Shown: piece after piece, positions 9,436 to 18,180 of the stretch
How positions within the stretch are numbered: position 1 is the stretch's first letter
Layout of the letters: each line of letters opens with the position of its first letter
Assembly (NCBI RefSeq): GCF_001613045.1
Contig: NZ_BDBP01000025.1
Coordinates: 1 to 64,000 of the forward strand
DNA: 64,000 bases
Reading direction: 5' to 3'
From: Nocardia lijiangensis NBRC 108240
GTDB lineage: Bacteria > Actinomycetota > Actinomycetes > Mycobacteriales > Mycobacteriaceae
Made by a program: the position numbers and the translations under genes
Notes under the pieces: model-generated
Told to the model about the DNA's origin: nothing
The model's database searches: none
What the model saw: only the letters and a program-made list of their open reading frames with translations

Positions 9436-9909
9436 ATGAAAGCCATCATCGTGTGCACCTCGGTGTCGCATGGCAACACCAAGAGGGTCGCCGACGTCAT
9501 CGGTGAGGTTCTGGAGGCCCGCGTCGTTGGCCCCGATGAGGTCGATGCGGCCGAGCTCGCCAACTATGACCTGGTGGGATTCGGTTCGGGGATCTTTCTG
9601 GGGTCGTTCCACGCACAGTTGCGCGAATTCGTTCGCGCGCTTCCAGGGGAGCGGCGCGGCAAGGCGTTCGTGTTCGCCACCAGCGGATTTCCCGAGGTGC
9701 GGTTCCAGCGTTTCTCTCGCCCCCTCGTGCGGCTGCTCGAGCAGAAGGGGTTCGAGGTGGTCGATACCTTCTCGTGTCGTGCGTTCGACACCTATCTTCC
9801 GTTCAAGCTCGTCGGCGGTATCAGGAAGGAGCGGCCGGACGCCACGGATCTGGAGGCGGCGCGCAGGTTCGCCGAAGGGCTGCGAGCTCGGGTCGACGCC
9901 ACGTCCTGA
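9436..9909 (+). CDS. Flavodoxin-family protein
   Basis: 157 residues with a flavodoxin fold. The FMN phosphate loop is SVSHGNTKRVAD near residue 9, replacing the more common S/TxTGNT, followed by LVGFGSGIFLGSFH (second FMN loop) and FVFATSGFPE (third). This flavodoxin/protoporphyrinogen-oxidase-like subgroup carries electrons between reductases and oxidative enzymes. The ATG at 9436 is preceded by a GGGGGA sequence; the longer in-frame reading to 9313 lacks features. It stands alone, with no partner reductase beside it. Confidence 0.85.
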   Translation: MKAIIVCTSVSHGNTKRVADVIGEVLEARVVGPDEVDAAELANYDLVGFGSGIFLGSFHAQLREFVRALPGERRGKAFVFATSGFPEVRFQRFSRPLVRLLEQKGFEVVDTFSCRAFDTYLPFKLVGGIRKERPDATDLEAARRFAEGLRARVDATS

Positions 9910-10175
9910 CGGCTGCGGACTCCGTACTCATCGCGCTGAAGCTGTCGGAAGGCTGGGGCGCGGGTCTGCCGAACCAGCCGGCTGGCAGGTCCGCGCGGCA
10001 ACGCTGGAACCTGTGAGTGGTCGTCGCACATCCGCAACTGCTCAACTCGTACCCCGAAACCGGTGCGGGACCGAGGATCCGTCACAGGATCAGCGAGCCG
10101 TTCGACGGCATGACCCGTCGACCATACGGACCGGAGCGAGGTGAGGACTGGACCGCGGGTACGGCCCACACACCC

Positions 10176-11708
10176 TCAGGATCGGTTCAAGGTCAGATCC
10201 AACCGCGCGATGTGGAACCCGGTATCGGTGACGACGACAGCGGTGTCGGTGAAACGGTTCCCGCCCAGGACGTTTCGAACGAAGTCGCGTACCGCCTCTG
10301 ATTGCGCGTCCAGACTGGCCAGCAGTTCCGGTGACAGTTCGATGGTCCCGTCGAAATGCCTTGGCTGGCTGGTGATGCCCGGCCGTTGCGGTGTCTGGCG
10401 CAATCCGTCGACGGTGTGCAGTATCAGGTCCACTCCACTGCCGTCGTTGAGCTCGATCCGGAGCGGAGTGGGGGTGGCAGCCACATCGAACTCGCGCACC
10501 TGCGCGCTCCAGCCCCGCGGCGAGACGCCCTGGTAGTCGTACGGTGAGGGGGCCGCCAGCGTGTCCAGTGAACGGTTCGTCGGCGGATTGTCCAGCGGGG
10601 TCCCCACGAGGGGCTGGTCGGTCGGGACGAACGTCCACGCCTCGTCGGTGAGTTGCTTTGTCCAGAAGCCGTTTCGGCCACCGTCGCGGCCCTCGACCCG
10701 CAGTTCTCGCGCCGACGAGCCGGGCCCGGTCTTGTGAATCGAGATGCGGTCGGTGATCTCGCCCGGCACTTTCGGCTGTTGCGCCCACTCCGGTGCGGGC
10801 AATTGGATGGCGGCGTAGCGGCTGTCCACCCGTTCGGCCAGCATGTCCGGTGCCTCGGGCAGTCCGCGCTGATCGTCGTAGGCGTAGCGGAAGAACACCT
10901 TGTCGGCGCCGGAGATGTCGAAATCGTAGAGGCGCGTGTAGAAGTCGCCGAAACGGTTGACGATGAGGGAGGTCGATGCGGCCGTGGACAGCGCGACCGC
11001 CTGGAAGCGGCCGCCGTACGGGGTGGACATCTCGTAGCTGTGATCCACCGGCAGCCACGGGTCGATGTACTGGATGCGCTGACCGCCATGGGTGAGCGCG
11101 AAGACATGCGATACCTTGGCCCCGCCGACCGGGTGGTCATTGCCCGCCGTGTCCCGCCAGACGTGGTCTTCGGTGGGGGAGAGCACTGACCAGGACCAGG
11201 CGAGTGTGCCTGGGGGAAGGTTGTTTCCGGGTCCGGTCCACAACGGGGTGCCGTAGCGGCTGCTCCAGTTCCAGTCGCGGGGTGCGCTCAGCGCATGGTC
11301 CATGGTGAAGAACCGGCCGTCGCGGTCGATGGCCATCACCTCGTCGTCGTCGGCGGAGACACCGACGACGCGGCCCGCCAAACAGCCCGGAAGTTCGACG
11401 GTGCGCCAACCGCCGTGGGCGGCCGACTCTTTCACGTAGACGTGGCCGTCGCGGGTGGCGAATGCCCAGCGCCGGTTGAACGACTCGGCGGTGGTGCGGA
11501 AGTAGACCTGTGTGGGCAGATCGGCGGCGGCCGGGGCCAACGTCTCCAGCCCGGCGGTGGATTCGTCGACCGTCACCTCCGGGGTGCCGACGGTGCCGAC
11601 CGGTGCACAGCCCGGGTCGGCGACGGTCACGGAATGCGTTGTCATGCCGGTGAATACCAGCCCGGTCGCGACGATGACGGCAGTTCGACCGATGGTGTGC
11701 CGGAACAT
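10176..11708 (-). CDS. Secreted protein of unknown function (510 aa)
   Basis: Unrecognised family. The N-terminus is a typical signal peptide (basic MFRHTIGR, hydrophobic TAVIVATGLVFTGM, Ala-rich end near residue 30), so the product is exported. The mature part is rich in aromatic and Gly/Asp turns with repeated strands (WAFATRDGHVYVKE, VMAIDRDGRFFTMDH, RIQYIDPW), resembling a beta-propeller or lectin-like repeat protein. This is structural inference only. The ATG at 11708 shares its A with the TGA of the upstream 43-aa ORF, and GGCGGAG lies upstream, arguing for translational coupling. A GTG at 11717 is an alternative start. Confidence 0.75.
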   Translation of the reverse strand: MFRHTIGRTAVIVATGLVFTGMTTHSVTVADPGCAPVGTVGTPEVTVDESTAGLETLAPAAADLPTQVYFRTTAESFNRRWAFATRDGHVYVKESAAHGGWRTVELPGCLAGRVVGVSADDDEVMAIDRDGRFFTMDHALSAPRDWNWSSRYGTPLWTGPGNNLPPGTLAWSWSVLSPTEDHVWRDTAGNDHPVGGAKVSHVFALTHGGQRIQYIDPWLPVDHSYEMSTPYGGRFQAVALSTAASTSLIVNRFGDFYTRLYDFDISGADKVFFRYAYDDQRGLPEAPDMLAERVDSRYAAIQLPAPEWAQQPKVPGEITDRISIHKTGPGSSARELRVEGRDGGRNGFWTKQLTDEAWTFVPTDQPLVGTPLDNPPTNRSLDTLAAPSPYDYQGVSPRGWSAQVREFDVAATPTPLRIELNDGSGVDLILHTVDGLRQTPQRPGITSQPRHFDGTIELSPELLASLDAQSEAVRDFVRNVLGGNRFTDTAVVVTDTGFHIARLDLTLNRS

Positions 11709-11839
11709 CACAGCCACTCCGCCGGTCCGAACATGACGGTGTCGAGACCGACGCCCAGCGTCTCAGCTCGCACGGTCGGCAGATCGAACCGATCCGCATC
11801 GCGAAGACTTCCGAGCGCCGCTCGGCCGTTCTCGGTCAC
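11708..11839 (-). CDS. 43-aa ORF coupled to the secreted protein gene
   Basis: Too short for usual gene calling. It starts at a GTG preceded by GGGAGG at seven bases and encodes 43 residues ending in FGPAEWL. Its TGA overlaps the ATG of the 510-aa secreted protein gene (TGATG), a translational-coupling arrangement. No signal peptide or membrane segment, and no family recognised. It may be a leader peptide or a small partner protein. Confidence 0.5.
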   Translation of the reverse strand: MTENGRAALGSLRDADRFDLPTVRAETLGVGLDTVMFGPAEWL

Positions 11840-12270
11840 CGACGCACCTCCCTGCTCATGCTCGCCGAACCGGGCGAGTATGTTACAAATCGACACTGAA
11901 CGTCAACGTGTAAGCGAGGAGTTCCTGCTGAGTGGAACCGTCCGCAGAGATCGGGGACGAGTACGACGGCCGACCCCAACTTGCCAGGGTTCGTGGACAA
12001 GCCGAGTCGAGTTGCCGTGGGCGACTTGCACATACGTAGCTGGCATATCCGGGCCGTCGGCCAGGCGAAACTGATATCGGTACCTACCTGCCGGGCCGCC
12101 ATCATGCCGTGCCACCGTGGCGCGCACGACCCTGACAAGCACCGCCGAGGCGCTCCTTGCAGCTCGGGGGATGGCATGCGGGCAAGAGCCGAGGAAACAG
12201 CGGCTCCGGCAGTTGTCGGACGGCGATGCCGGGGTCGGCGCTTTCCATGCCAGCGGACTCTCGAAGTCGA
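11840..12270. other. Intergenic region carrying an accD fragment
   Basis: 431 bases without an intact gene. The only recognisable element is the short carboxyltransferase remnant listed separately. The surrounding frames are open but match nothing I know. Confidence 0.5.
12047..12110 (-). pseudogene. 64-bp remnant duplicated from accD
   Basis: On the minus strand this encodes GMMAARQVGTDISFAWPTAR, matching the carboxyltransferase at 14366-15991, which has A instead of T. At DNA level 62 of 64 bases equal 14646-14709, with mismatches only at 12081 and 12085. Identity stops abruptly on both sides, so it is a short duplication or gene-conversion scar, not a functional gene. Confidence 0.85.
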
Positions 12271-12933
12271 TCAGCGTGACAGGGCGACCGACTGCATCAT
12301 CGCCAGCAGGAGGGCGCCGCAGGCCTCGAGCTGTTGATCGGCGGCGCGGGGGTCGTCGCTTACTGTCTCGATGGTCATCTTCAGGCCGTCGAAGGCGCCG
12401 ACGAGGACGGTGGCGAGCAGTTCCGGGTCGACTCCGTCTGATACCTCACCGATGTGCTGGGCGTCGCGAATGAGGTCGGCGACGCGGTCGATCCATCGGC
12501 GGGTCAGTTCCGTGGCGAGGATTCGGGTCGCGGGCACCTCGGCGAGGTTCTGGGCAAGACGCGAGATGACCCAGGCGTCGGGGTCGTCACGGTGGAGATC
12601 CAGCATGGCGGGCAGCAGCGCTTCCATCCGTTGGAGCCCGGGGGGTGCCGTGGCCAGTCGTGCTTGTACCCGATCGAGCCATTGCGCGTGCTTCTCGGTG
12701 AGCACGGCAACGGCGAGGGCTTCCTTGCTCTCGAAATGAAAGTAGACCGAGCCCTTGGTCATTCCGCTCGCTTCGACGACGTCGGCCATGCGTGCCCGGT
12801 CGTAACCGACCTGCGCGAACACAGCGGCGGCGGCATCGAGGATCCGCTCGCGGGATGCCGCTCCGTGTTCGGTGGGGCCGGACGGGCGGCCGACGCGTCG
12901 CCGGGCCGGCGTGCTGCGGTGGGGGCTTGCCAT
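12271..12933 (-). CDS. TetR-family transcriptional repressor
   Basis: 220 residues. The N-terminal TetR helix-turn-helix is clear: ERILDAAAAVFAQVGYDRAR, then MADVVEASGMTKGSVYFHFE and SKEALAVAV. The C-terminal ligand domain is helical and unassigned, resembling gamma-butyrolactone-receptor-like TetRs (FHFxSKEAL with a long dimerisation region). It is divergent from an SDR gene, with a 30-base near-perfect palindrome in the 55-base gap. That fits autorepression and control of the SDR plus the SnoaL-like gene behind it. Confidence 0.9.
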   Translation of the reverse strand: MASPHRSTPARRRVGRPSGPTEHGAASRERILDAAAAVFAQVGYDRARMADVVEASGMTKGSVYFHFESKEALAVAVLTEKHAQWLDRVQARLATAPPGLQRMEALLPAMLDLHRDDPDAWVISRLAQNLAEVPATRILATELTRRWIDRVADLIRDAQHIGEVSDGVDPELLATVLVGAFDGLKMTIETVSDDPRAADQQLEACGALLLAMMQSVALSR

Positions 12934-12951
12934 GGCCTCAGCATAGCGGTA

Positions 12952-12981
12952 TTAATTAGACCGGCATGCAGGTTTAATTAA
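12952..12981. promoter_or_regulatory. TetR operator palindrome
   Basis: A 30-base interrupted palindrome with 26 symmetric positions: half-sites TTAATTAGACC and GGTTTAATTAA around a central GCATGC. It lies between the divergent TetR and SDR genes and abuts the SDR ribosome-binding site, so bound repressor would block both promoters. Confidence 0.8.
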
Positions 12982-12991
12982 GGAGGTAGTG

Positions 12992-13795
12992 GTGGCCGGA
13001 TATTTCGACCGACAGCGAGTATTGGTGACCGGGGCGTCATCGGGTATCGGGCGCGCGTTCGCCGCGCGTGTCGCCGCAGACGGTGGTGACCTCGTTCTGG
13101 TCGCCCGCAGGGAGGCGGTATTGCGAGCACAGGCCGACGAACTGCACGCGCGATTCGGTTCGAGCGTGGAGGTCATCCCCGCGGACCTCAGCGCCCCGAG
13201 CGCCGCGGCGGGCGTCGCCGAACTGCTCGCCGAGCGTGCGATCATCGTCGATGCGCTCGTCAACAATGCGGGACTCGGAATCCACGGCGACCTCGCCGAT
13301 GCCGACCTCGGGGCGGTCTCGAGTCAGATCGCGGTGAACATCACCGCTTTGACCGAGCTCACCGCAATCCTGTTGCCCGGCATGATCGCTCGCGGACGCG
13401 GAGCCGTTGTCAATGTGGCCAGCACCGCCGCGTTTCAGCCGGTTCCGCACATGGCGGTGTACGCGGCGACCAAGGCGTACGTGCTGTCCTTCACCCGCGC
13501 GCTCTGGTCCGAGACCCGCGGCACCGGGGTCCAGGTACTTGCCGTGAGCCCGGGTGCCACCGACACCGCATTCTTCGAGATCGCCGGCGAGGACGCCTCG
13601 GTCGGCAGTCGGCGTGCTCCCGAACAGGTCGTCGAAGCGGCCTTGTGCGCGCTCGGGTCGAACCGCCCGGACATCGTCGACGGCACGGCGAACGCGGTGC
13701 TGGCGCGCATCGCCGGCCGAATTCCCGCCAAGTGGGCAATCGCGCTCGCCGAGCGTTCCGTCCGGCCGGAATCGCCTGTATCCCAAACCAATTGA
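12992..13795 (+). CDS. Short-chain dehydrogenase/reductase
   Basis: 267 residues. Classical SDR: NAD(P)-binding TGASSGIGRAFA near residue 12, NNAG near 90, catalytic Ser in VNVASTAA, then YAATK near residue 150, and PGATDT after the active site. The Arg residues after the glycine motif (VARREAVL) suggest NADPH preference. The second of two tandem GTGs is chosen because AAGGAGG lies 5 bases upstream of it but only 2 from the first. It is likely repressed by the divergent TetR and co-transcribed with the NTF2-like gene 21 bases downstream. Substrate unknown. Confidence 0.88.
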   Translation: MAGYFDRQRVLVTGASSGIGRAFAARVAADGGDLVLVARREAVLRAQADELHARFGSSVEVIPADLSAPSAAAGVAELLAERAIIVDALVNNAGLGIHGDLADADLGAVSSQIAVNITALTELTAILLPGMIARGRGAVVNVASTAAFQPVPHMAVYAATKAYVLSFTRALWSETRGTGVQVLAVSPGATDTAFFEIAGEDASVGSRRAPEQVVEAALCALGSNRPDIVDGTANAVLARIAGRIPAKWAIALAERSVRPESPVSQTN

Positions 13796-13816
13796 TCGAA
13801 TCGGAAAGAGTTCGAC

Positions 13817-14236
13817 ATGTTCGTCCAGCAGTTCGCCAGAGCGGCCGCGGCCGCAGTGAACAAGCACAGCGTCGATGAGGTCGTTGGTCTGTGGCGAGAG
13901 CCCGCCGCCTACGACTCACCCCTGACCGGTCCGCAGCAAGGGCTTGCGGCGCTGGCTGCCCGAGAGTCCGCGCTGTTCGACGGTTTCAGCGACCTCACCG
14001 CCACTATCCAGCCTCTCGGGCAAGTAGATTCCACTGGTGTCGCGCTGGTTCGCTTCGACGGTACCCACGACGGGCACTACGCGGGAATAGCGCCGAGCGG
14101 AAACACGATTGCCATCGAGATGGTCGCCGTCGTCACCTTCGACGACGAGGGCTACGTCATCGGCGAGCGCGTCTTCCTCGACACCGCGGCAGTCCTGTCT
14201 CAACTCACCGGATGCGTCGGCACCGGCACGACATAA
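13817..14236 (+). CDS. SnoaL/NTF2-like domain protein
   Basis: 139 residues with the cone-shaped NTF2/SnoaL layout: an N-terminal helix pair ending in VVGLWREPAAYDSP, a LALAARESALFDGF helix, and strands ending VAVVTFDDEGYVIGERVFLD. Members are small cyclases, isomerases or ligand-binding proteins. It lies 21 bases after the SDR, so it probably belongs to the same TetR-controlled operon and may act on the same substrate. Confidence 0.75.
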   Translation: MFVQQFARAAAAAVNKHSVDEVVGLWREPAAYDSPLTGPQQGLAALAARESALFDGFSDLTATIQPLGQVDSTGVALVRFDGTHDGHYAGIAPSGNTIAIEMVAVVTFDDEGYVIGERVFLDTAAVLSQLTGCVGTGTT

Positions 14237-14310
14237 CCTCGCCAACTTCATCCGCGCTACCCGACGGAGCAGGACTCGCCTCGATACGACGTGGAAGACC
14301 CTATGACTGT

Positions 14311-14341
14311 CCGTTCGCTCCGGTCTGGCCGGAGCGAACGG
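14311..14341. terminator. Bidirectional hairpin between convergent genes
   Basis: Perfect 13-base stem CCGTTCGCTCCGG / CCGGAGCGAACGG with a 5-base loop, placed between the convergent SnoaL-like and accD genes. No T-tract on the plus side. Confidence 0.75.
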
Positions 14342-14365
14342 CGGATGCCGAATGGTCCGGGAAGA

Positions 14366-15991
14366 TCACATCGGGTACACCGGGTGCTTGCGCGGGTTGA
14401 ATTCCGGCTTGACCGGCGGCTTGTCGCGCAACAGGCGCAGCGCGCTCCGGATCTCCAGGCGGGTGCGCGCCGGTTCGATAACCGCGTCGATGTAGCCGCG
14501 TTCGGCGGCGATCCACGGGGTCGCGATCGTCTCGTTGTACTGGTTGACCATGAACTCGCGCGCCGCTGCCCGATGCTCCTCCGGAACCGCCGCCAACTGC
14601 CGCCTGCCGATGAGGTCGACCGCGCTGTCGGCGCCGATCACCGCGATCCGGGCCGTCGGCCAGGCGAAACTGATATCGGCACCCACCTGCCGGGCCGCCA
14701 TCATGCCGTAGGCGCCGCCGTAGGACTTGCGCACGACCAGGTTGATGATCGGGACCGTCGCCTCGATGATTGCCCGCGGGACCCGGCCGCCGCGGATGAT
14801 CACACCGTTGGCTTCCTGCTCGAGCCCCGGCAGCACGCCCGGGGTGTCGGCGACGAACACCAGCGGGATATTGAACGCGTCGCAGAGCCGGATGAAGTAG
14901 GTCGACTTGTCCGAGCAGGCGGCGTCGATGGAACCGCCCAGCACCAACGGCTGGTTGGCGATCACACCGACCGGATATCCGTCGACTCTGGCGAACCCGG
15001 TGATCAGATTCGGGGCGAACGCGGCGCGGATCTCGTGAAATTCACCGTCGTCGAAGATCCGCAGCAGGATCTCGTGCATGTCGTAACCGGAGCGATCGGA
15101 ATCCGGGATGATCTTGTCGAGCTCCCGATCGGAAGCGGTGATCTCCGGCTCCAGGCCGGGGTTCACGATCGGCGGTTGCTCGAGGCAGCTCGTCGGCATG
15201 TAGCTCAGGTAGTTGCGGGCCCAGTCGTAGGCTTCCTGTTCGGTCTCGGCCACGTGATGCAGGGTGCCGCGTTCGGCCTGGACCTTGGCGCCACCGAGGT
15301 CCTCGGCGCTGATGTCCTCACCGTTGACGGCTTTGATCACCTCCGGCCCGGTGACGAACATGTAGGAATCCTTGGTACCGATGAGCACGTCGGTGTTGAT
15401 CGGCCCGTACACCGAACCCGCGGCGCACTTGCCGAGAATGATCGACACCTGCGGCACATACCCGGACAGCTTCTCCAACACCCGGGAAATATCACCGAAC
15501 GAAGCGATCGAGCCCACCGCGTCCTGGATACGCGCACCGCCGGAATCGTTGATCGTCACCACCGGGCACGCGTTGTCGAACGCGAGTTGCAGCGCCCGCA
15601 TGAACTTGCGGGCGGAGGTGATACCGACCGACCCGCCGTACACGGTCTGATCGTGGGCGATCACGACCACCGGACGGCCCCCGATCAGCCCGCGACCGGT
15701 GACCAACCCGTCACCGTAGAGAGCATCCGATTGGCCGGGCTGACGAGCCAACGCACCGGTCTCGATGAACGTCCCGCGGTCGAGCAGCATGTCCACCCGC
15801 TGGCGAACGCTCGGAATGCCCTTCTTCTCCCGCTTGGCGACACCGGCCTCACCTGCCGGTTCTTCAGCGATCGTCAGGATCTTGGCCAGTTCATCGATCT
15901 TCGCCTGGGTACCTGCCACGCTCGCTGCCACCTTCCAAACCAACTGTTGTGCCGTCGCGACGTTAAGCGGTATCGACGCGGAATGCGTCAT
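14366..15991 (-). CDS. Acyl-CoA carboxylase beta subunit (carboxyltransferase)
   Basis: 541 residues. AccD/PccB-type carboxyltransferase moving CO2 from biotin to an acyl-CoA (acetyl-, propionyl- or longer), supplying malonyl/methylmalonyl units for fatty or mycolic acid synthesis. The N-terminal oxyanion region is NDSGGARIQDAV near residue 150 and the C-terminal one is SYGGAYGMMAARQVGAD near 410. The ATG at 15991 is used; a TTG seven codons upstream is an alternative, and neither has a strong ribosome-binding site. No biotin-carboxylase alpha subunit is nearby, so the partner lies elsewhere. A short fragment of it is duplicated at 12047-12110. Confidence 0.92.
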   Translation of the reverse strand: MTHSASIPLNVATAQQLVWKVAASVAGTQAKIDELAKILTIAEEPAGEAGVAKREKKGIPSVRQRVDMLLDRGTFIETGALARQPGQSDALYGDGLVTGRGLIGGRPVVVIAHDQTVYGGSVGITSARKFMRALQLAFDNACPVVTINDSGGARIQDAVGSIASFGDISRVLEKLSGYVPQVSIILGKCAAGSVYGPINTDVLIGTKDSYMFVTGPEVIKAVNGEDISAEDLGGAKVQAERGTLHHVAETEQEAYDWARNYLSYMPTSCLEQPPIVNPGLEPEITASDRELDKIIPDSDRSGYDMHEILLRIFDDGEFHEIRAAFAPNLITGFARVDGYPVGVIANQPLVLGGSIDAACSDKSTYFIRLCDAFNIPLVFVADTPGVLPGLEQEANGVIIRGGRVPRAIIEATVPIINLVVRKSYGGAYGMMAARQVGADISFAWPTARIAVIGADSAVDLIGRRQLAAVPEEHRAAAREFMVNQYNETIATPWIAAERGYIDAVIEPARTRLEIRSALRLLRDKPPVKPEFNPRKHPVYPM

Positions 15992-16012
15992 TGAACCGGA
16001 TACTCGGGACAA

Positions 16013-16338
16013 ATCACAGTCGGGGCCGGACGCACATCACGTTCCATCCAACAAGTTCCAACAGGTCAACCCGCCGTCAGCGACGCCGACGCCACCTGGC
16101 TTCTTCCGCGTGCCGGACCCGGAGGGTTTCGGGAAGTTGGTCGAGCAGGCGGGTGCCGCGCGGATTGCGGAGGCGAAAGGTGAAGCGGTACAGGTGCTTC
16201 CGGACTCGTTCGTCGAGAAGCACCTCGCCGCACAACGCGTGTCGAGCCCCGCGTCGACCATGCTGTCGGGAGGCGGCAAGCCGGTTGGACAGGAGCACCT
16301 TCTCGACCGCCAACCGGCTCATCGAAGCTTGCGCGCCG
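16013..16338. other. Possible degraded gene between accD and SDR
   Basis: No intact gene. A plus-strand frame at roughly 16080-16220 reads PPGFFRVPDPEGFGKLVEQA, which resembles the C-terminal region of SAM-dependent methyltransferases, but it has no start or N-terminal domain. A minus-strand frame (16077-16322) is also open. I cannot decide between them; a decayed methyltransferase is one reading. Confidence 0.25.
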
Positions 16339-17106
16339 CTAGTTGATCGACGCCCCCGCGAGGTAGTCGTCGCCGCCGATGTAGACCGTGTGCCCGGATT
16401 CGTATGAGCCCGTGGTGGCGTCGGCGATGGCAGTGGCGAATTCTTCGATGGTGGGGAGGGGGCCGTGGTCGCGGCGGGTGGTGACGGCGTCGGGGTTCCG
16501 GCGTTCGAGGAGTCGGACGATGATGGTGCCGTCGATCATGTCGCCGGAGACGACGGTGAGGGTGATGCCGCGGGTGGCGAGTTCGGGGACGAGGGCGCGG
16601 AGGGCGTCCTCGCCCGCGCGTTTGCTGGCGGCGATGGGTTCGTAGTCGGCGGGGACGGGTTTGCGGCCGTGGAAGTGGGCCTGGTGACTGGTGACGAAGA
16701 CGATTCGCGCCCCGGATGGCATGAGGGGCAACGCGAGTCGGGTCAGGCGTAGCTGTGCATCGCGGTTGATCGACATGGCGTAGTCGGGGGCGGCGTCGCG
16801 TTCGAGGCCGCCGGATGCGTTGAGTACCAAGACATCCAGGCGGCCGAAGCGGTCGGTGATGTCGGCGATCAGTGCGCTGGCTGCGGCTTCGTCGGAGACA
16901 TCCGCGCCCGCGATCGATGCGCTGCCGCCCGCGGCCGTGATCTCGTCGGCGATTGTCTGGGCGCGGCGGTGCTTCTCGCGGTAGTTGACGATCACGTGGT
17001 CGCCGCGGGCCGCGAGGATGCGGGCCGTGTCGGCGCCGATACCGCGGGAGGCGCCGGTGATGAGGGCGATTCGCCGGTCGGTCGAGATGTCCTGTTCGTG
17101 CACCAC
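16339..17106 (-). CDS. SDR-family oxidoreductase with non-canonical active site
   Basis: 255 residues. NAD(P)-binding TGASRGIGADTA near residue 18, with LNASGG in place of NNAG. The Ser region is VFVTSHQAHF. At the usual YxxxK position the sequence reads DYEPIAASKRAGEDAL: the Lys is kept, but four residues before it is Ile, and the nearest Tyr is seven before. Either the loop is reorganised or catalysis is altered. GTG start. It is divergent from the HxlR regulator at 17176, which probably controls it. Confidence 0.85.
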   Translation of the reverse strand: MVHEQDISTDRRIALITGASRGIGADTARILAARGDHVIVNYREKHRRAQTIADEITAAGGSASIAGADVSDEAAASALIADITDRFGRLDVLVLNASGGLERDAAPDYAMSINRDAQLRLTRLALPLMPSGARIVFVTSHQAHFHGRKPVPADYEPIAASKRAGEDALRALVPELATRGITLTVVSGDMIDGTIIVRLLERRNPDAVTTRRDHGPLPTIEEFATAIADATTGSYESGHTVYIGGDDYLAGASIN

Positions 17107-17175
17107 GTTCCTTTCCCTCGGCGGACCGCCGCCCGCGCCACTGCTTCTAAAACAGAATCACTATCGTGGTTCGAA

Positions 17176-17523
17176 ATGAGAAGCGCAAGCGGTGCGAAGC
17201 CGTCGCGGGGCGAGGCCGACTCCGCGAACGAACCGATGCTGGCCGCCATGGAACTGCTCGGCCAGCGGTGGATGCTGCGCATCGTGTGGGAGTTGGAGCC
17301 CGGCACGCTGGGCTTTCTCGAACTGCGGCGCCGGATGGGGCAGTGCTCGTCGAGCATGCTGTCGGTGCGATTGCAGCACCTTCAGGCGGCGGGGCTGATC
17401 GTCAAGAAGCCCGATAAGTCGTACGAATTGACCACGGCCGGAAGGGAACTCGGCGAGGCGCTGCGTCCGGTGTGGGAGTGGTCGCAGCGATGGGCGGCGG
17501 TGTTCCCGGAGGCGGACGACTGA
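17176..17523 (+). CDS. HxlR-family winged-helix regulator
   Basis: 115 residues. HxlR core: [48 protein letters not shown] and a wing ending in [10 protein letters not shown]. Many members sense electrophiles or redox stress through Cys; this one has a single Cys in MGQCSSS at the start of the recognition helix, suggestive but not proof of redox sensing. It is divergent from the SDR at 16339 with a 69-base gap, the usual arrangement for HxlR control of an oxidoreductase. Confidence 0.88.
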   Translation: MRSASGAKPSRGEADSANEPMLAAMELLGQRWMLRIVWELEPGTLGFLELRRRMGQCSSSMLSVRLQHLQAAGLIVKKPDKSYELTTAGRELGEALRPVWEWSQRWAAVFPEADD

Positions 17524-17626
17524 CCGGGCGGATCTTGCCCCTCGCGGCCGTTCTCCCAGGTGGGCGTGGGCGTCACGGTGTCGCTGCAGTAGGCTGACGG
17601 CTCCACTTCAGCACGGGAAAGAGACC

Positions 17627-17938
17627 ATGTCGCAGTTCGAGAATGTCAGCGTCACGAAGAAGGCCAATGTCTACTTCGACGGGAAGTGCGTCAGCCACAG
17701 CATCGAGCTGGCCGACGGTACCGCCAAGTCGGTGGGCGTCATCCTGCCCGCGACCCTGACCTTCACCACGGGTGCGCCGGAGATCATGGAGCTCATCGAG
17801 GGGGAGTGCAAGGTCACTCTCGCGGGTGCGACCGAAGCCGTCACCTACAAGGGTGGCGAGTCGTTCAACGTGCCCGGCGACAGCTCGTTCCAGATCGAGG
17901 TTCTCGACACGGTGCACTACGTCTGCCACTTCGGCTGA
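17627..17938 (+). CDS. ppnP: Pyrimidine/purine nucleoside phosphorylase PpnP
   Basis: 103 residues, full length for the DUF1255/YaiE family of small cupins. Characterised members split nucleosides with phosphate into base and ribose-1-phosphate. Family signatures present: [35 protein letters not shown], and the cupin end [17 protein letters not shown] with DTVHYVCHF. Single gene; a ribosome-binding site (GGAAAGAG) precedes the ATG. Predicted cytosolic nucleoside salvage. Confidence 0.92.
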   Translation: MSQFENVSVTKKANVYFDGKCVSHSIELADGTAKSVGVILPATLTFTTGAPEIMELIEGECKVTLAGATEAVTYKGGESFNVPGDSSFQIEVLDTVHYVCHFG

Positions 17939-18180
17939 GTTCCGGACCTCGCTCGGAGGACGGAGCGTCCGATCGGTTTCGCCGGGAGTTGTCGTCCCGG
18001 GCCGCAGTCGTCTAGTGGCCGCAGTCGACCTGTCACCGTCCCGTCGGTCAGGTCGGCGGCACAGTAGCCCGCCATTTCTCTCCCTCGCTTCTGGTGCCGC
18101 GGAGAGTTTCCGCAAGAGGTTTGCGTGTGCCCGCGGTGGGTACTGTCTCGATCGGGTGATCGCGAACCGAGGGGGAGCAC

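Noticed and set aside
14291..15994. 567-aa plus-strand frame opposite accD
   Set aside because: Antisense of a clearly conserved carboxyltransferase; composition is typical of a shadow frame.
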